Of a stretch of DNA of 64,000 nucleotides, positions 29,087 through 38,828 are shown piece after piece. The stretch comes from Aphanothece sp. CMT-3BRIN-NPC111 (lineage in GTDB: Bacteria > Cyanobacteriota > Cyanobacteriia > Cyanobacteriales > JAHHGU01): assembly GCA_019359765.1 (NCBI GenBank), contig JAHHGU010000024.1:1-64000 (forward strand), in the 5' to 3' direction. Numbering within the stretch: the first letter of the stretch is position 1; each line of letters begins with the position of its first letter. The notes beneath the pieces were generated by a model. It was not told the DNA's origin and made no database searches. It saw only the letters and a program-made list of their open reading frames with translations. The translations under genes and the position numbers were made by a program.

Positions 29087-29133
29087 CATCCTCCCGATGC
29101 CGAGCGTAACAGCTTCAGGACTTACAGAGTAGA

Positions 29134-29186
29134 GATCCCCCAACAGAGTTAAAAAGGGGCGAGTGAAGGTTGCCCCTTTTTAAGGC
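29134..29186. repeat. imperfect inverted repeat, copy 2
   Basis: GATCCCCCAACAGAGTTAAA and an AAAAGGGGC / GCCCCTTTTT stem, related to 8372-8437. Placed 48 bases after lanM, it may serve as its transcript end. Confidence 0.55.
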
Positions 29187-29221
29187 AGAGCTACTTCATT
29201 GTCTAGAAAGAAAAATCAACA

Positions 29222-29641
29222 TCAAACCGACCAAACCTTTCGGACTCTGCTTGGGGGACGCCGACAGGCGGGGGGTGCAAGTATGGTATTGATAGTTTTG
29301 GCAGTAGGCGTGCGTCCATCGGCACTCATCTCCACCTCATAGCTTCCAGTCGCTAAGGTTTGCCCATCTGGACTGAATACGAATAGTTTATTTATGAATG
29401 CACTTTGGACGGGCAAAGTATGAATTAATTGGACATTTTCCCAAGATTTAGCCTCTACTCGCGTTTGGGGAGTGGCGGCGGTTGCTGCTGGTGTATCAGC
29501 AGGTATCACCGGGGGACAGTTTGGAGGAAGCGGGAGGGTTTGTGCGATCGCCAAGCGCGTCAGAAAGATGTTCGCTGATGCAGAAAGTAACAGCAGCAGA
29601 GGAACTAGGGGGTACGCAGTAGCACAAAGGCGCATTGTCAT
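29222..29641 (-). pseudogene. truncated WD40-repeat protein remnant
   Basis: 139 codons. The protein starts with a signal-like hydrophobic stretch (VPLLLLLSASANIF) followed by an Ala/Pro-rich linker. Then comes a single WD40-like blade start, NKLFVFSPDGQTLATGSYEV, at about residues 84-103. Exported cyanobacterial WD40 proteins have many blades; here the frame runs out after TINTIL into Pro/Arg-rich sequence over a GC-rich palindrome (GGGGGACGCCGACAGGCGGG). That suggests truncation by a repeat insertion. It may still be translated; no function is expected. Confidence 0.5.
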
Positions 29642-29745
29642 TTCTCAAGCGTGAAATTAGAACTACTAGATCCTCGAATCTATTGGGAGATTTTAGGTTC
29701 CTTCAGTACTTTAAGCGTTCGCCTTTAGCGGGCGGTTAGCGATCA

Positions 29746-30021
29746 CTACTGCACCCCCACAAAGCCAAATAGTTTAGCAAAGCTACCCAGGATAGCTACT
29801 ATCAAACCGATTAAAACACCACGACTCAGAAATTCTTGATTGTCCAATCTCTTACTCAGTCCGTCTAGCTTTGATTCCAGCCTTTTTTCAAGTCCGTCTA
29901 CTTTTTCCTCTAACCTGGCTTGACCTACTTTTAAATCTGTAACATCTCGACTGAGAGTATCTAGTTTCTGATCAATTTTGGTGAGAATTTCCTTTAAATC
30001 TGACTCTATCGTTACTGACAT
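29746..30021 (-). CDS. coiled-coil protein with C-terminal membrane anchor
   Basis: 91 residues from the ATG at 30021 (the frame opens further upstream, into the preceding gene). Residues about 5-65 are strongly heptad-patterned (DLKEILTKIDQKLDTL and LEEKVDGLEKRLESKL). They are followed by a hydrophobic segment, GVLIGLIVAILGSFAKLFG, as a tail anchor. Many cyanobacteria carry such small tail-anchored coiled-coil proteins of unknown role. It lies 44 bp downstream of the SH3-like gene on the same strand, probably in one transcript. Confidence 0.7.
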   Translation of the reverse strand: MSVTIESDLKEILTKIDQKLDTLSRDVTDLKVGQARLEEKVDGLEKRLESKLDGLSKRLDNQEFLSRGVLIGLIVAILGSFAKLFGFVGVQ

Positions 30022-30065
30022 TTTTCTTACTCCTAAACATCGCCCAAAGCCCAGCGCGATTGCCA

Positions 30066-30431
30066 CTACTGCTGACAAGATACCAAGCTATCTGTGTCAC
30101 CACCGGTGGCAAACAAGACCCATCCACTTACTGGAGCTTTGATTTTTACCCATGTAGTCCCCTGTGAGTCTTTGGCAACAGTCGGAATAACTGTAACGCT
30201 ACCTGTCCCTGACCTTTTTAACGTCCCAGCTAAGAAAACTTTTTGACCATAAGCAACACTACTTCTACGACGACTATCAGACCTTGGTGCAGAACGGATA
30301 TTCAACCCAATCGCATAATTAACTTTCTGGCAATAGGGAATTTGCTCAGAATGAGCAGGCAATTGCGTTGTTAACCCTAAAGCCATTGCACCCACGAAGG
30401 CAGCTACTGTTGTTTGTTTGAAGTTCGACAT
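30066..30431 (-). CDS. secreted SH3b-like domain protein
   Basis: 121 residues with a Sec signal peptide (hydrophobic AAFVGAMALGLTTQ, cleavage probably after the PAHS segment). One bacterial SH3-like domain follows: GLNIRSAPRSDS, YGQKVFLAGT and TTWVKIKAPVSGWVLF are the usual strands. Two Cys at the domain ends may form a disulfide. Such domains bind peptidoglycan or protein ligands in the periplasm. ATG start. Probably co-transcribed with the coiled-coil gene at 29746. Confidence 0.75.
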   Translation of the reverse strand: MSNFKQTTVAAFVGAMALGLTTQLPAHSEQIPYCQKVNYAIGLNIRSAPRSDSRRRSSVAYGQKVFLAGTLKRSGTGSVTVIPTVAKDSQGTTWVKIKAPVSGWVLFATGGDTDSLVSCQQ

Positions 30432-31031
30432 TTCCGTATACTATTTACCCCAACTTTAACTTACTCACGCGATGCACTTAGAAGGAATATAGTTAGGACA
30501 TCTGCCAGTAAAAAGCGGCAGCGATATGCCTACGGCAGGCTTCGCCAACACAGTTAGTTGAACTTTTAGTCCTGACATCGCCCGCGAGTAGCAATGAAAC
30601 AGGAATGTACGCCAGCCCAAAAAGCTTGCTATGTCTAGGTATTAACCGTCATTGAAAAAAAATTAATTCCACCCGTGAGTAGCAAGCGAACGAAAGTATA
30701 CGCTAAGGCTGTAAGGATTTCTCCCAGCGTCGATATAACGTGGGTCTAACCTGCTTATTTTCGTAGCCAGAATAAGATTTAGCACACCCTTAGATAAAGG
30801 GATATCCAAAAAACTTAACTCAAAGCTTCAATCCAGGATTGTCGCCGCCACGCATCGGTAACTGTCACAGGTAGCGTGACTAAATGGGGTGCGGCTGAGT
30901 GATAGAGATCACAGTCAAAATTTTGAGATTATGCGGCTCAATAAATTCTGGATTGAACTGCATAAATCAACTACAGCCCACCTATTAAATTAATGAAAGG
31001 AATCAACCACAACACAAAGGATGAAAGAAAA
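30432..31031. other. intergenic region with repeat fragments
   Basis: 600 bases with no credible gene. Includes TGCCTACGGCAGGCTTCGCCAAC near 30526, a common cyanobacterial palindrome fragment. Two related blocks with CCGCGAGTAGCAA / CCGTGAGTAGCAAGC lie near 30590 and 30675, a local duplication. Confidence 0.55.
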
Positions 31032-31376
31032 ATGAAAGGTACATTGTTAGCTCTGGTAAGTACAGTAATTGCTTTAGGAAGCCTCTCCCCAGCACAGGCA
31101 GGAGATATACGCCCAGGGGCTATCAGACTTAATCTTGGTGAAAAAGTCACACTAGCATGTAAGAATCCTGGGACTCATCAAGATGTTGCTAAAACACCCA
31201 TAATTACTAACAATACTAATGCCCCAATTCCTAGCGGCAAAACAATTTTTTGGAATGCTACTGACGGAGACAAAGGGAAACTCACAGGACCGTTGGCTGT
31301 TGGAGCTAGCATTTCTGGTATTGGTTCTACACCAGCTCACTATAGTTATAGCTGTACAGCTTTCTATTTCAAATAG
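31032..31376 (+). CDS. small secreted hypothetical protein
   Basis: 114 residues from the ATG at 31032, with a clear Sec signal peptide, MKGTLLALVSTVIALGSL, and AQA cleavage near residue 23. The mature part is Thr/Asn/Gly-rich with two Cys (ACKNPG and YSCTAF), likely a beta-rich, disulfide-bonded domain. I do not recognise the family; TNNTNAPIPSGKTIFW resembles small exported beta-sandwich proteins. No operon partner. Confidence 0.6.
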   Translation: MKGTLLALVSTVIALGSLSPAQAGDIRPGAIRLNLGEKVTLACKNPGTHQDVAKTPIITNNTNAPIPSGKTIFWNATDGDKGKLTGPLAVGASISGIGSTPAHYSYSCTAFYFK

Positions 31377-31484
31377 AATAGGAGAAGACTCGTTTCCTCA
31401 GCCAACATTGTAATGATGAACTGGGGAGCGTAGTTAACTTAGTTAACTCCTTACATCCCCGATCGCGTAGAAATTGGTGATCTC

Positions 31485-32747
31485 TTAGTATCGGAGCGTC
31501 CGTGCCAACACTAACAGAATGAATGCTGCAACTACAGCACCTACAACAATGCTGAAAATGCCAGCATCGAAACTACCAGTTGTAGCAACTACTGTACCGG
31601 GGATGAGCGAACCACCAACACCACCAAATATTATTGACAGCCCGTTGTACAATCCAGTACCAGCACCAATTTGATCGGCAGGCAATAGACGTTGGACGAT
31701 CGCGTATTCTTGGGCACCGTAGGTACTCTGAAAGAATACTGCGATCGCGAAGAATAGCACCAAGAGTTCCAGAGAGTTAACAATAGACGCGATGTAGACC
31801 ATTACGCCTGCCATGAGGAAACCTACACTGGCAAGCAGCGTTCGGCGCTGGAGGCGATCGCCCAAGTAAGCCATTAAGCTCATACCCGCGATCCCAGTGG
31901 CAAAGATTAGCGCCAGGGGCCAACCCAAGCGTTCAAAGTCAATGCCCTTAGCACGGTTGAAGTAAATTGGTAGCCAGTTGAGAATACCGAAGGCACAGAA
32001 GGCGTTGAGGGTGCCGCCAGCGACTGCCAACCAAAATCGGCGATCGCTTGTATAGCTGGCTCTGTGCGTTCTCACTGCTGCCATATCAGATGTTTCACGT
32101 CCGCTACAGATATACATCAACTCGGTATCGCTCACCCCCCACTCGCGACGGGGTTCATCCTGTACACAAAACCAAACCAGCGGAATTGAAAGTAGCATAC
32201 CAACCGCACCCAGTACGGCAAACATGGGACGCCAATCGATGAGGTTGATTAACGGAATGACGATTAGGGGCGCAGTTGCGCTAGCTAGCAGAATTCCTGT
32301 CCCCCAAATTGCATTGGCTCGCGATCTTTCACTAACAGGGAACCAGCGGCTAGATATGGCGCAAAGCATTGGGATATGGACACCTTCTCCCAAACCCAGA
32401 AGCAGACGCAGTACAATCAGTGCGGTGAGCGACTGTCCGACTGTAGCACTCAGGATAGTGAATAGTGAGAATGCTGCAATGGCAACGATGACACTGCGCT
32501 TGGGTCCAAAGCGCTCGGCGAGTGGGCTAAGCAGCATATTGGACACGCCATAGGAGAGAAAGAAGGCAGCTAAGAGCAATTCACCCTTTGACCCAACCTC
32601 GCGATCGCTCCAGCCGAATTCCTGAGCGATGCGGGGTAAGGCTAAGGCGAGGTTATTGCGGTCTAGGTAGTTAACGAAAACTGTCACAGCAAGGATAGCT
32701 GGAATGCGCCATCGCACTCCCCAGGCGAGTTCTCTAGCAGTTGACAT
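31485..32747 (-). CDS. MFS transporter, anion:cation symporter type
   Basis: 420-residue major facilitator with about twelve hydrophobic helices. The N-terminal NYLDRNNLALALPRI and the RLLLGLGEGVHIPM segment in helix 4 are typical of the ACS subfamily (sugar acids, phthalate, sialic-acid-like anions). The DEPRREWGVSDTEL loop between the two halves also fits. The ATG at 32747 begins the family-like part; the frame is open 54 bases further. It lies 2.4 kb after lanM on the opposite strand, so a link to peptide export is unlikely. HIP1 sites are abundant. Confidence 0.88.
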   Translation of the reverse strand: MSTARELAWGVRWRIPAILAVTVFVNYLDRNNLALALPRIAQEFGWSDREVGSKGELLLAAFFLSYGVSNMLLSPLAERFGPKRSVIVAIAAFSLFTILSATVGQSLTALIVLRLLLGLGEGVHIPMLCAISSRWFPVSERSRANAIWGTGILLASATAPLIVIPLINLIDWRPMFAVLGAVGMLLSIPLVWFCVQDEPRREWGVSDTELMYICSGRETSDMAAVRTHRASYTSDRRFWLAVAGGTLNAFCAFGILNWLPIYFNRAKGIDFERLGWPLALIFATGIAGMSLMAYLGDRLQRRTLLASVGFLMAGVMVYIASIVNSLELLVLFFAIAVFFQSTYGAQEYAIVQRLLPADQIGAGTGLYNGLSIIFGGVGGSLIPGTVVATTGSFDAGIFSIVVGAVVAAFILLVLARTLRY

Positions 32748-33706
32748 ATTGGGTACTTCATTCAAGCTGGCGATCGCGAATAATACTACCAAGAGTCCCA
32801 AAGGTTACTCTACAGGAATGCTGCGCGTAAGCATGAACCCAGTAACGCCAAAATTGGGCTATCTTGAAACTATTAAGATTCCCTCAATATAGCTAACTGT
32901 ATCTTTTAACGATGGAGTGTATCCCTGAATTACCTGTTTTACGCCCTCACATTTAGAGAATTCTTGAGCGGGTGAAAATCACTAACTTTCAACTTAATAA
33001 TCTCACTTCTACGCCAACCAGCACTAGCGCTCGCAGTTGGTATTTTTTTGCATGGCTTCAACGAGGAAAAGAAAAATCAGCGCTAAAAAACTAATAGCAG
33101 TTAGACTAAGGGATACAAATAACATAAATAAAGGAATACTTTCCTCTTTAAATATTGAATATAAAGGTAGAAAAATAGAACTATAATTGCATCTCCACGC
33201 TGAGCCTTTCTGCCAAACAAGGGTTGAGGGGATAAAGACAGATGAATACCTGTTTGATTGAAAGCCTGCGGCAAGTGAAAAGACCTCTTGCAAAAAGAGA
33301 TTTTATCCTCTGTGCCCTTTGCGAAAACCTCTGCTTCCTACCCTGCGGGAAGCCGCTGCGCGTCTATGCGTTAAAAAAATAGAACTCTGATTTTTGCAAG
33401 AAGTCTAAAGACTACAGGACAGCAGACGAAACAAGACATCCGTTATGGGTCGTTATATCTCTGAATATTTTGCTTGGCAACGGTTATTCCTCCATTACTT
33501 CTGCCCTTCGATTCCTTGCTAACAATCTTGACAAACTTCTCTGTGTTGTGGACTGAATCAGCCCTGCCCCAACGGGGGGATTGGGGAGAGACCCCCCAAG
33601 CCTAACTAATGGGAAAGGTAAAGGAATCCGCCCTATGGGGCTGGGAGCGGTTTGTTAGACTGAAAAAACCCAGGATTTGTCTGTCAATCCTCAGATAAGG
33701 CTACCC
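32748..33706. other. long intergenic region between MFS and tldD
   Basis: Nearly 960 bases. Contains the inverted copy of the CGCAGAGG repeat (33281-33407). A minus-strand frame at 33024-33293 has a hydrophobic stretch but starts with TTG inside the repeat and is not convincing. Nothing else was recognised. Confidence 0.55.
33281..33407. repeat. dispersed CGCAGAGG-type repeat, copy 3 (inverted, interrupted)
   Basis: On the minus strand: AGACTTCTTGCAAAAATCAG, CGCATAGACG, GCAGAGG, CGCAAAGGGCACAGAGGATA, then TTGCAAGAGGTCT. A GC-rich palindromic block, CCCTGCGGGAAGCCGCTGCG, sits inside, so one repeat has inserted in another. Confidence 0.75.
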
Positions 33707-35176
33707 ATGCATAGCACCCTACTAATCTCTAGAGAACTGCCCACCCTTCAATACACCTCTACACCAGAACGATTCGATGAAACCTGGTCAGCCCCCCTTG
33801 CAACCCTCCTGGGATTGGGACGCGCAGCAGGCGCTGATTTCATTGAATTCTTTTTGGAGCGGGTAAACTACATCAGCTGCTTAGCAGAAGACGACATTAT
33901 CTCCAGCATTGCACCCCGTCTTTCCAGAGGCGCGGGAGTGAGAGTTTTTCGAGGCAAAGCAGACTGCTACGTCAGCACCAACGATCTTTCATTTTCAGGT
34001 CTAAAATCAGCCCTGGAAAAAGGTCTTTCCATCTTAGGGTTGCAACTCCCATCTGAGAACGCTTATATTCCTGAAATCAACTTGGAGCCACTGAGAGACT
34101 ACGCCACTCTTAAAGAAAAAGATGCTTGGCTCTCGAAATGTAGCTCTATGCGGGAAATGGGCGAGGTTCTCCTGGATGCCAATAGCCAGCTGAAGCTCAA
34201 AGCTAGTCATGTGCAATCCAGACGAGCCGTGTATTTTAGAGATTGGCAAGAAGTTTTGGTTGTCTCCAGTGATGGCACTAATGCTCGCGATATTCGCCTA
34301 ACTCAATCGGTGGGATACAACCTGCTGTGTGCCGATGGTGCCCATCGCTCATCCATTGCCAAGCGTGTTGGCGATACTAGCGATCCCGGCTTCCTGAGGT
34401 CGTGGGATTATGAGTCTAATGCAGAGGAAGTGGCGATCGCCGCAGGGCAAATGCTCTACGCTGATTACGTAGAGTCCGGGACTTACCCCATTATCATGGC
34501 AAATCAATTTGGCGGGGTGATCTTCCATGAAGCCTGCGGGCACCTACTAGAAACTACTCAGATTGAAAGAAACACCTCTCCCTTTGCCGACAAAAAAGGC
34601 GAAAAGATTGCCCATGAAAACTTAACAGCCTGGGATGAAGGGCTTTCTTCCACCGCTTTCGGTACGATTGACATGGACGATGAGGGGATGCCAGCCCAAA
34701 GAACGCTGTTAATTGAAAAAGGCATTCTCAAAAACTTCATAGCCGATAGAGCAGGTTCCCTACATACTGGACACCCCAGAACTGGAAGCGGGCGTCGTCA
34801 GAGCTATGCCTTTGCAGCTGCTAGCCGGATGCGGAATACCTATATCGCTCCCGGAGACTATACCAACGAAGATTTGTTTGCATCCATTGACAAAGGCATC
34901 TACTGCAAAAAGATGGGTGGCGGTAGTGTAGGAGCTACAGGCCAATTCAACTTTGGCGTAGATGAAGCCTACCTAATTGAGAATGGCAAAATCACAAAGC
35001 CCCTCAAAGGAGCCACACTTATTGGTGAAGCCAAGGAAATCATGAACAAGATTTCCATGTCTTCCAATGACTTGGCACTCGCAGCTGGCTTCTGTGGCTC
35101 AATCAGCGGCAGCATCTACGTAACCGTAGGACAGCCGCATATCAAGGTTGATTCTATTACTGTCGGTGGACGTTAA
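33707..35176 (+). CDS. tldD: TldD-family metallopeptidase
   Basis: 489 residues from the ATG at 33707 (a TTG upstream opens the frame ten codons earlier). Catalytic subunit of the TldD/TldE peptidase: the zinc motif HEACGH begins at His274, with the usual [24 protein letters not shown] near the C-terminus. Known TldD/E complexes degrade unfolded peptides and, in some RiPP systems such as microcin B17, remove leaders. The tldE gene follows 114 bp downstream, separated by a hairpin. Generally a chromosomal gene in cyanobacteria, so its nearness to lanM may be chance. Confidence 0.92.
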   Translation: MHSTLLISRELPTLQYTSTPERFDETWSAPLATLLGLGRAAGADFIEFFLERVNYISCLAEDDIISSIAPRLSRGAGVRVFRGKADCYVSTNDLSFSGLKSALEKGLSILGLQLPSENAYIPEINLEPLRDYATLKEKDAWLSKCSSMREMGEVLLDANSQLKLKASHVQSRRAVYFRDWQEVLVVSSDGTNARDIRLTQSVGYNLLCADGAHRSSIAKRVGDTSDPGFLRSWDYESNAEEVAIAAGQMLYADYVESGTYPIIMANQFGGVIFHEACGHLLETTQIERNTSPFADKKGEKIAHENLTAWDEGLSSTAFGTIDMDDEGMPAQRTLLIEKGILKNFIADRAGSLHTGHPRTGSGRRQSYAFAAASRMRNTYIAPGDYTNEDLFASIDKGIYCKKMGGGSVGATGQFNFGVDEAYLIENGKITKPLKGATLIGEAKEIMNKISMSSNDLALAAGFCGSISGSIYVTVGQPHIKVDSITVGGR

Positions 35177-35197
35177 CTAAGTGTAAATAAAACCCTA

Positions 35198-35235
35198 GAT
35201 AAACACAGATAGATAGTTCTTTATCTGTGTTTATC
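35198..35235. repeat. hairpin between tldD and tldE
   Basis: GATAAACACAGATA and TATCTGTGTTTATC pair over 14 bp around a 10-base loop. It is followed by GTGTTCATCTGTGG, a dispersed motif also at 22302. It could modulate readthrough into tldE. Confidence 0.7.
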
Positions 35236-35290
35236 AGTGTTCATCTGTGGTTTTTTATTTCCAAGTCAAAATTGTAAACAGGGTATAATC

Positions 35291-36631
35291 GTGCCGACTA
35301 TCAACAATATTGCAACTGATGCCCAAGAAAAAGCTGCTCGGCTGGGCATCAAAAAATTTGACATCTATGGTTCAACCGTAGACGAAAACAGCGTGCAAGT
35401 AGATCGAGGCGCTCCTAAACAAGTCAAAGCCTCGAATCGCTCCAGTGTCATTGTTCGTGTTTGGAATGAAGACCAAACAATGGGAGTGACTTCAACTACA
35501 GATGTAGATCCATCCGGGCTTGAGTTAGCTTTGAAAACAGCATACGAGGCGAGTTTCTTTGGTGTCAAGGAAAATGTCCCTGATTTTAGCCCAGAGGCAT
35601 CTGCCCCAATTGCCGATAAATCTGACGAAAAAGCGCCGCAAGCTCCTGTATCAGAACTGCTAGAGAGCCTCCTCGAAGCTGAAAAAGAGCTGCTGTCAGC
35701 TCACCCTGCTATTAAAGGAGTGCCTTATAATGGGCTGGCGCAAAGAGATATAGATCGGTTTTATCTCAACAGCGACGGTGCGATTAGGAATGAAGCCCGC
35801 TCCTATGCTTCTATTTACCTTTACAGCAAAACAGAAGAAGAGGGAAGAAAGCCACGCAGTGGTGGAGCTTTTAGAATTAGCCGCTCTCTTGAGCAACTGG
35901 ACATCAATGGTTGCTTAAAAGAAACTGTCGAGAAAACTATCAGCCACTTGAATTATGAAAAAGTGAAATCTGGCAAGTATAGAGTTGTTTTCTCGCCGGA
36001 GGCATTTCTCAGCCTTTTGGGGGCGTTTTCCAACCTCTTTAACGCTCAGAATATTCTGGACAAGCAAAGCCTTTCTACCCCTGAATCGTTGGGAACGAAA
36101 ATTGCCTCTCCCCTACTATCTGTATGCGACGATGCACTGCATCCAGATAACGTGGCAGCAGAAACTTTTGATGGGGAAGGCACTCCCACACGCCGGGTTT
36201 CGCTAATTACTGATGGCGTTTTAACAGGCTTCCTGCACAATTCAGGCACTGCAAAAAGGCTCAATGCCCAGCCTACTGGTCACGCCAATATCGGAGCAAA
36301 AGTTAGCGTTGGTTCACATTTTTATCATGTCTTTCCAGGCGCGGCTGCCTCACAAGAGTATAGCCTTGCCAATGCGGAAAATGTGATTCTAATTGACGAC
36401 CTTCAGGCGCTACACGCGGGAGTAAAAGCCTTACAAGGTTCCTTTTCCCTACCCTTTGATGGTTGGTTAGTAGAAAACGGGAAATTGACGAGCATTGAGT
36501 CAGCAACCGTTGCCGGAGACTTTCTAGAACTATTGCAGTCCATTCTTTTTGTTGAAAAAGAGCCAGAACTTACTCCTGGTGGAGTGTGCCCAAGGGTCTG
36601 GGTTGATGGCTTATCTATTACGGGAGAATAA
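35291..36631 (+). CDS. tldE: TldE/PmbA-family protein
   Basis: 446 residues from the GTG at 35291; an earlier GTG at 35237 would put the start inside the repeat. Partner subunit of TldD; the HExxxH zinc motif is absent, as expected for TldE. C-terminal family segments are seen: DGEGTPTRRVSLITDGVLTG, HNSGTAKRLN, and GVCPRVWVDGLSITG at the end. Together with tldD it should form a heterodimeric peptidase. HIP1 sites are sparse but codon use resembles the neighbours. Confidence 0.9.
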   Translation: MPTINNIATDAQEKAARLGIKKFDIYGSTVDENSVQVDRGAPKQVKASNRSSVIVRVWNEDQTMGVTSTTDVDPSGLELALKTAYEASFFGVKENVPDFSPEASAPIADKSDEKAPQAPVSELLESLLEAEKELLSAHPAIKGVPYNGLAQRDIDRFYLNSDGAIRNEARSYASIYLYSKTEEEGRKPRSGGAFRISRSLEQLDINGCLKETVEKTISHLNYEKVKSGKYRVVFSPEAFLSLLGAFSNLFNAQNILDKQSLSTPESLGTKIASPLLSVCDDALHPDNVAAETFDGEGTPTRRVSLITDGVLTGFLHNSGTAKRLNAQPTGHANIGAKVSVGSHFYHVFPGAAASQEYSLANAENVILIDDLQALHAGVKALQGSFSLPFDGWLVENGKLTSIESATVAGDFLELLQSILFVEKEPELTPGGVCPRVWVDGLSITGE

Positions 36632-36986
36632 TGCATTCTATTCGCTGTGGCGATCAGCCACAGCGAATAGAACACCTCAAACTGCTAGCAGACCGAGTTT
36701 AATTTCAGGCGATCCGTTATTAAAAAACAGCAGCAAGTAGCTAAACAAGGTCAAAAAATTTAATATTCAGCAACGGCTTCTTCTCACCGTAGCGCGATCG
36801 CCTGGTAGTTTAAGAGCATAGATTATTACTGTTAGACAAATTGGCGACCTCCCCATCGCTCAACGCTACTTCCTCTTTGATGACGTGAAATTTGGTTCAA
36901 ACCTTGTCTCACTATGCAGGGCGAGGTCAATCTAAAATCTATAATCTAAAATCTAAAATAGTTTGACCCCAAGCCCCATCTCTCCC
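36632..36986. other. intergenic region with hairpin repeat copy
   Basis: Starts with a small inverted repeat (ATTCTATTCGCTGTGGCGAT / CAGCGAATAGAA at 36635-36671) just after tldE that may end its transcript. Later come the dispersed repeat listed at 36877-36932 and AATCTAAA-type heptamers at 36935-36960. Confidence 0.6.
36877..36932. repeat. dispersed hairpin repeat, copy 2
   Basis: TGATGACGTGAAATTTGGTT, then CCTTGTCTC...GGGCGAGG and GTCAATCT; matches 22182-22235 with few differences. Confidence 0.75.
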
Positions 36987-38828
36987 ATGCAGCCAAACAA
37001 CTTGTCTATCTACATGCCCGATCTAGAGTCTGCTCTTGACCCTAATCCAGTCATAGTAGATCCGGACACTCCAGTTGCTGCCGTTATTGCTTTAATGAGC
37101 CAGGTACGAGGCAACCGTTGTACACTGCCTACTTCACAACAATCAAGCGACTCCAGCTTTACCAACGAGGAGCAAACCAGTTGTGTTTTAGTTGTAGAAA
37201 AATCGAAATTGGTTGGTATCTTCACTGAACGGGATCTAGTGCGGCTCACTACTTCAATGACTAGCCTAAGAGGCGTCAAAGTTTCTCAAGTCATGACGCA
37301 CTCACTCATTACCTTAGTAAAATCTCCCTCACAAAACTTATTCGCCGCTGTTTCGCTGTTTCGCAAACATCATATTCGTCATCTCCCCATTGTTGATGAC
37401 AAGGGGCATCTCATTGGGTTAATCACCCCTGAAAGTCTCCGTGAGTCTCTACAGCCTTTCAACCTCCTCAAATGGCGGCGTGTAGAGGATATCATGTCAA
37501 ATCAAGTAATTTGCGCGCTCCCCACAGCATCTGTTTTACATCTAGCTCAACTGATGACAAAGTATCAAGTTAGTTGCATTGTCATTACAGCCGAAGGAAG
37601 CCAACAACTTAGACAAGATTCAGAAGCCTTACTGGCTACCCAGCAACCAGCTGCACTTGCTACTTCTAATCCAGTTTATCCCATAGGAATTATTACAGAA
37701 CGAGATATCGTACAGTTCCAAACTCTAGAGTTAGATTTATCTCAAATAGAGGCTCAGACAGTTATCAGCACACCGCTTTTCTGTGTTAGTCCCTCCGATT
37801 TACTTTTAATAGCTCATCAAGAGATGCAACAGCGACGCATTCGCCGATTAGTTGTTACTGGCGATGAAGGTGAATTACGAGGAATCGTAACTCAGACTGA
37901 CCTCCTGCGAGTATTTGACCCCGTAGAGATGTATGGAGTTGTAGAGGTACTAAATCAATCAGTTGACAAATGTACGAATGAACTTAAAATTGCCAACAAA
38001 GAACTACGTCATGAAATAATTGAACGTCAAAAAGTTGAAGAACAACTCCGCGCCTCTGAACTACAGCTACGTGCGTCTCTAGAAAAACAGCAGGAACTCA
38101 ACGAACTTAAATCCCGCTTTGTGGCAATGGCATCTCACGATCTGCGTTCTCCCCTCACGACTATCTTGTCTGTAACTGACTTGTTAGAAAGTCACTCTCA
38201 TCAGTTGAGTGAGGAAAAAAAGCAAAGTTATCTACAGCTTTCCAGAGATGCTGTTAAACACATGACGCAATTACTGAATGATATTTTAGTAATTGGTGAA
38301 GCTGAAGCAGGAAAACTAGAATTTCAGCCCGCGCCTCTGGATTTGGTAAGTTTTTGTGATGAGTTAGTGGAAGAACTACAACTGAGCACAAATGGTAAGT
38401 GCTCGCTCAATTTTGTTAGCCAAGGTTCATTCCCCAATGTTTGGATGGATGAAAAGCTTTTACGGCAAATATTTATAAATATACTTTCTAATGCTATTAA
38501 ATATTCCCCTGAGAATAGCACGGTTAACTTTGAACTCACTTGTCTTAAAAACAAAGCGATTTTTCATGTGCGCGATCGCGGCATTGGCATTCCCAGCGTC
38601 TATCAGCAGCGGTTATTTGAACCATTCCATCGAGGGAGTAACGTTGGTAGTATTTCTGGTACAGGCTTGGGTTTAGCGATTGTCAAACGATGTGTGGAAT
38701 CTCACGGTGGCACTATCGAAGTTATCAGTAAAGTTAAAGTCGGTACAACAATAATAGTAACTTTACCAATGTATTCTTACGAAGAAAACAGATTAGACAG
38801 CGATTCTGAAGCTATATCAGTAACTTGA
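36987..38828 (+). CDS. histidine kinase with four N-terminal CBS domains
   Basis: 613 residues. Two CBS pairs cover about residues 5-145 and 150-320: FTERDLVRLTT, HLPIVDDKGHLIGLITPESL, IITERDIVQFQ and RLVVTGDEGELRGIVTQTDLLR are the motif cores. A coiled coil follows, then HisKA with phospho-acceptor His384 in MASHDLRSPLTT and a HATPase with NILSNAIKYSP, DRGIGIP and GTGLGLAIVKRCVESHGG. No membrane segment. CBS domains usually bind adenine nucleotides, so energy-state sensing is a reasonable inference. The partner regulator is unknown. The ATG at 36987 is preferred over a TTG at 36963. Confidence 0.9.
   Translation: MQPNNLSIYMPDLESALDPNPVIVDPDTPVAAVIALMSQVRGNRCTLPTSQQSSDSSFTNEEQTSCVLVVEKSKLVGIFTERDLVRLTTSMTSLRGVKVSQVMTHSLITLVKSPSQNLFAAVSLFRKHHIRHLPIVDDKGHLIGLITPESLRESLQPFNLLKWRRVEDIMSNQVICALPTASVLHLAQLMTKYQVSCIVITAEGSQQLRQDSEALLATQQPAALATSNPVYPIGIITERDIVQFQTLELDLSQIEAQTVISTPLFCVSPSDLLLIAHQEMQQRRIRRLVVTGDEGELRGIVTQTDLLRVFDPVEMYGVVEVLNQSVDKCTNELKIANKELRHEIIERQKVEEQLRASELQLRASLEKQQELNELKSRFVAMASHDLRSPLTTILSVTDLLESHSHQLSEEKKQSYLQLSRDAVKHMTQLLNDILVIGEAEAGKLEFQPAPLDLVSFCDELVEELQLSTNGKCSLNFVSQGSFPNVWMDEKLLRQIFINILSNAIKYSPENSTVNFELTCLKNKAIFHVRDRGIGIPSVYQQRLFEPFHRGSNVGSISGTGLGLAIVKRCVESHGGTIEVISKVKVGTTIIVTLPMYSYEENRLDSDSEAISVT

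Noticed and set aside
33024..33293. 89-codon minus-strand frame with a hydrophobic stretch
   Set aside because: It starts with TTG inside a dispersed repeat, has no ribosome site, and no recognised family.
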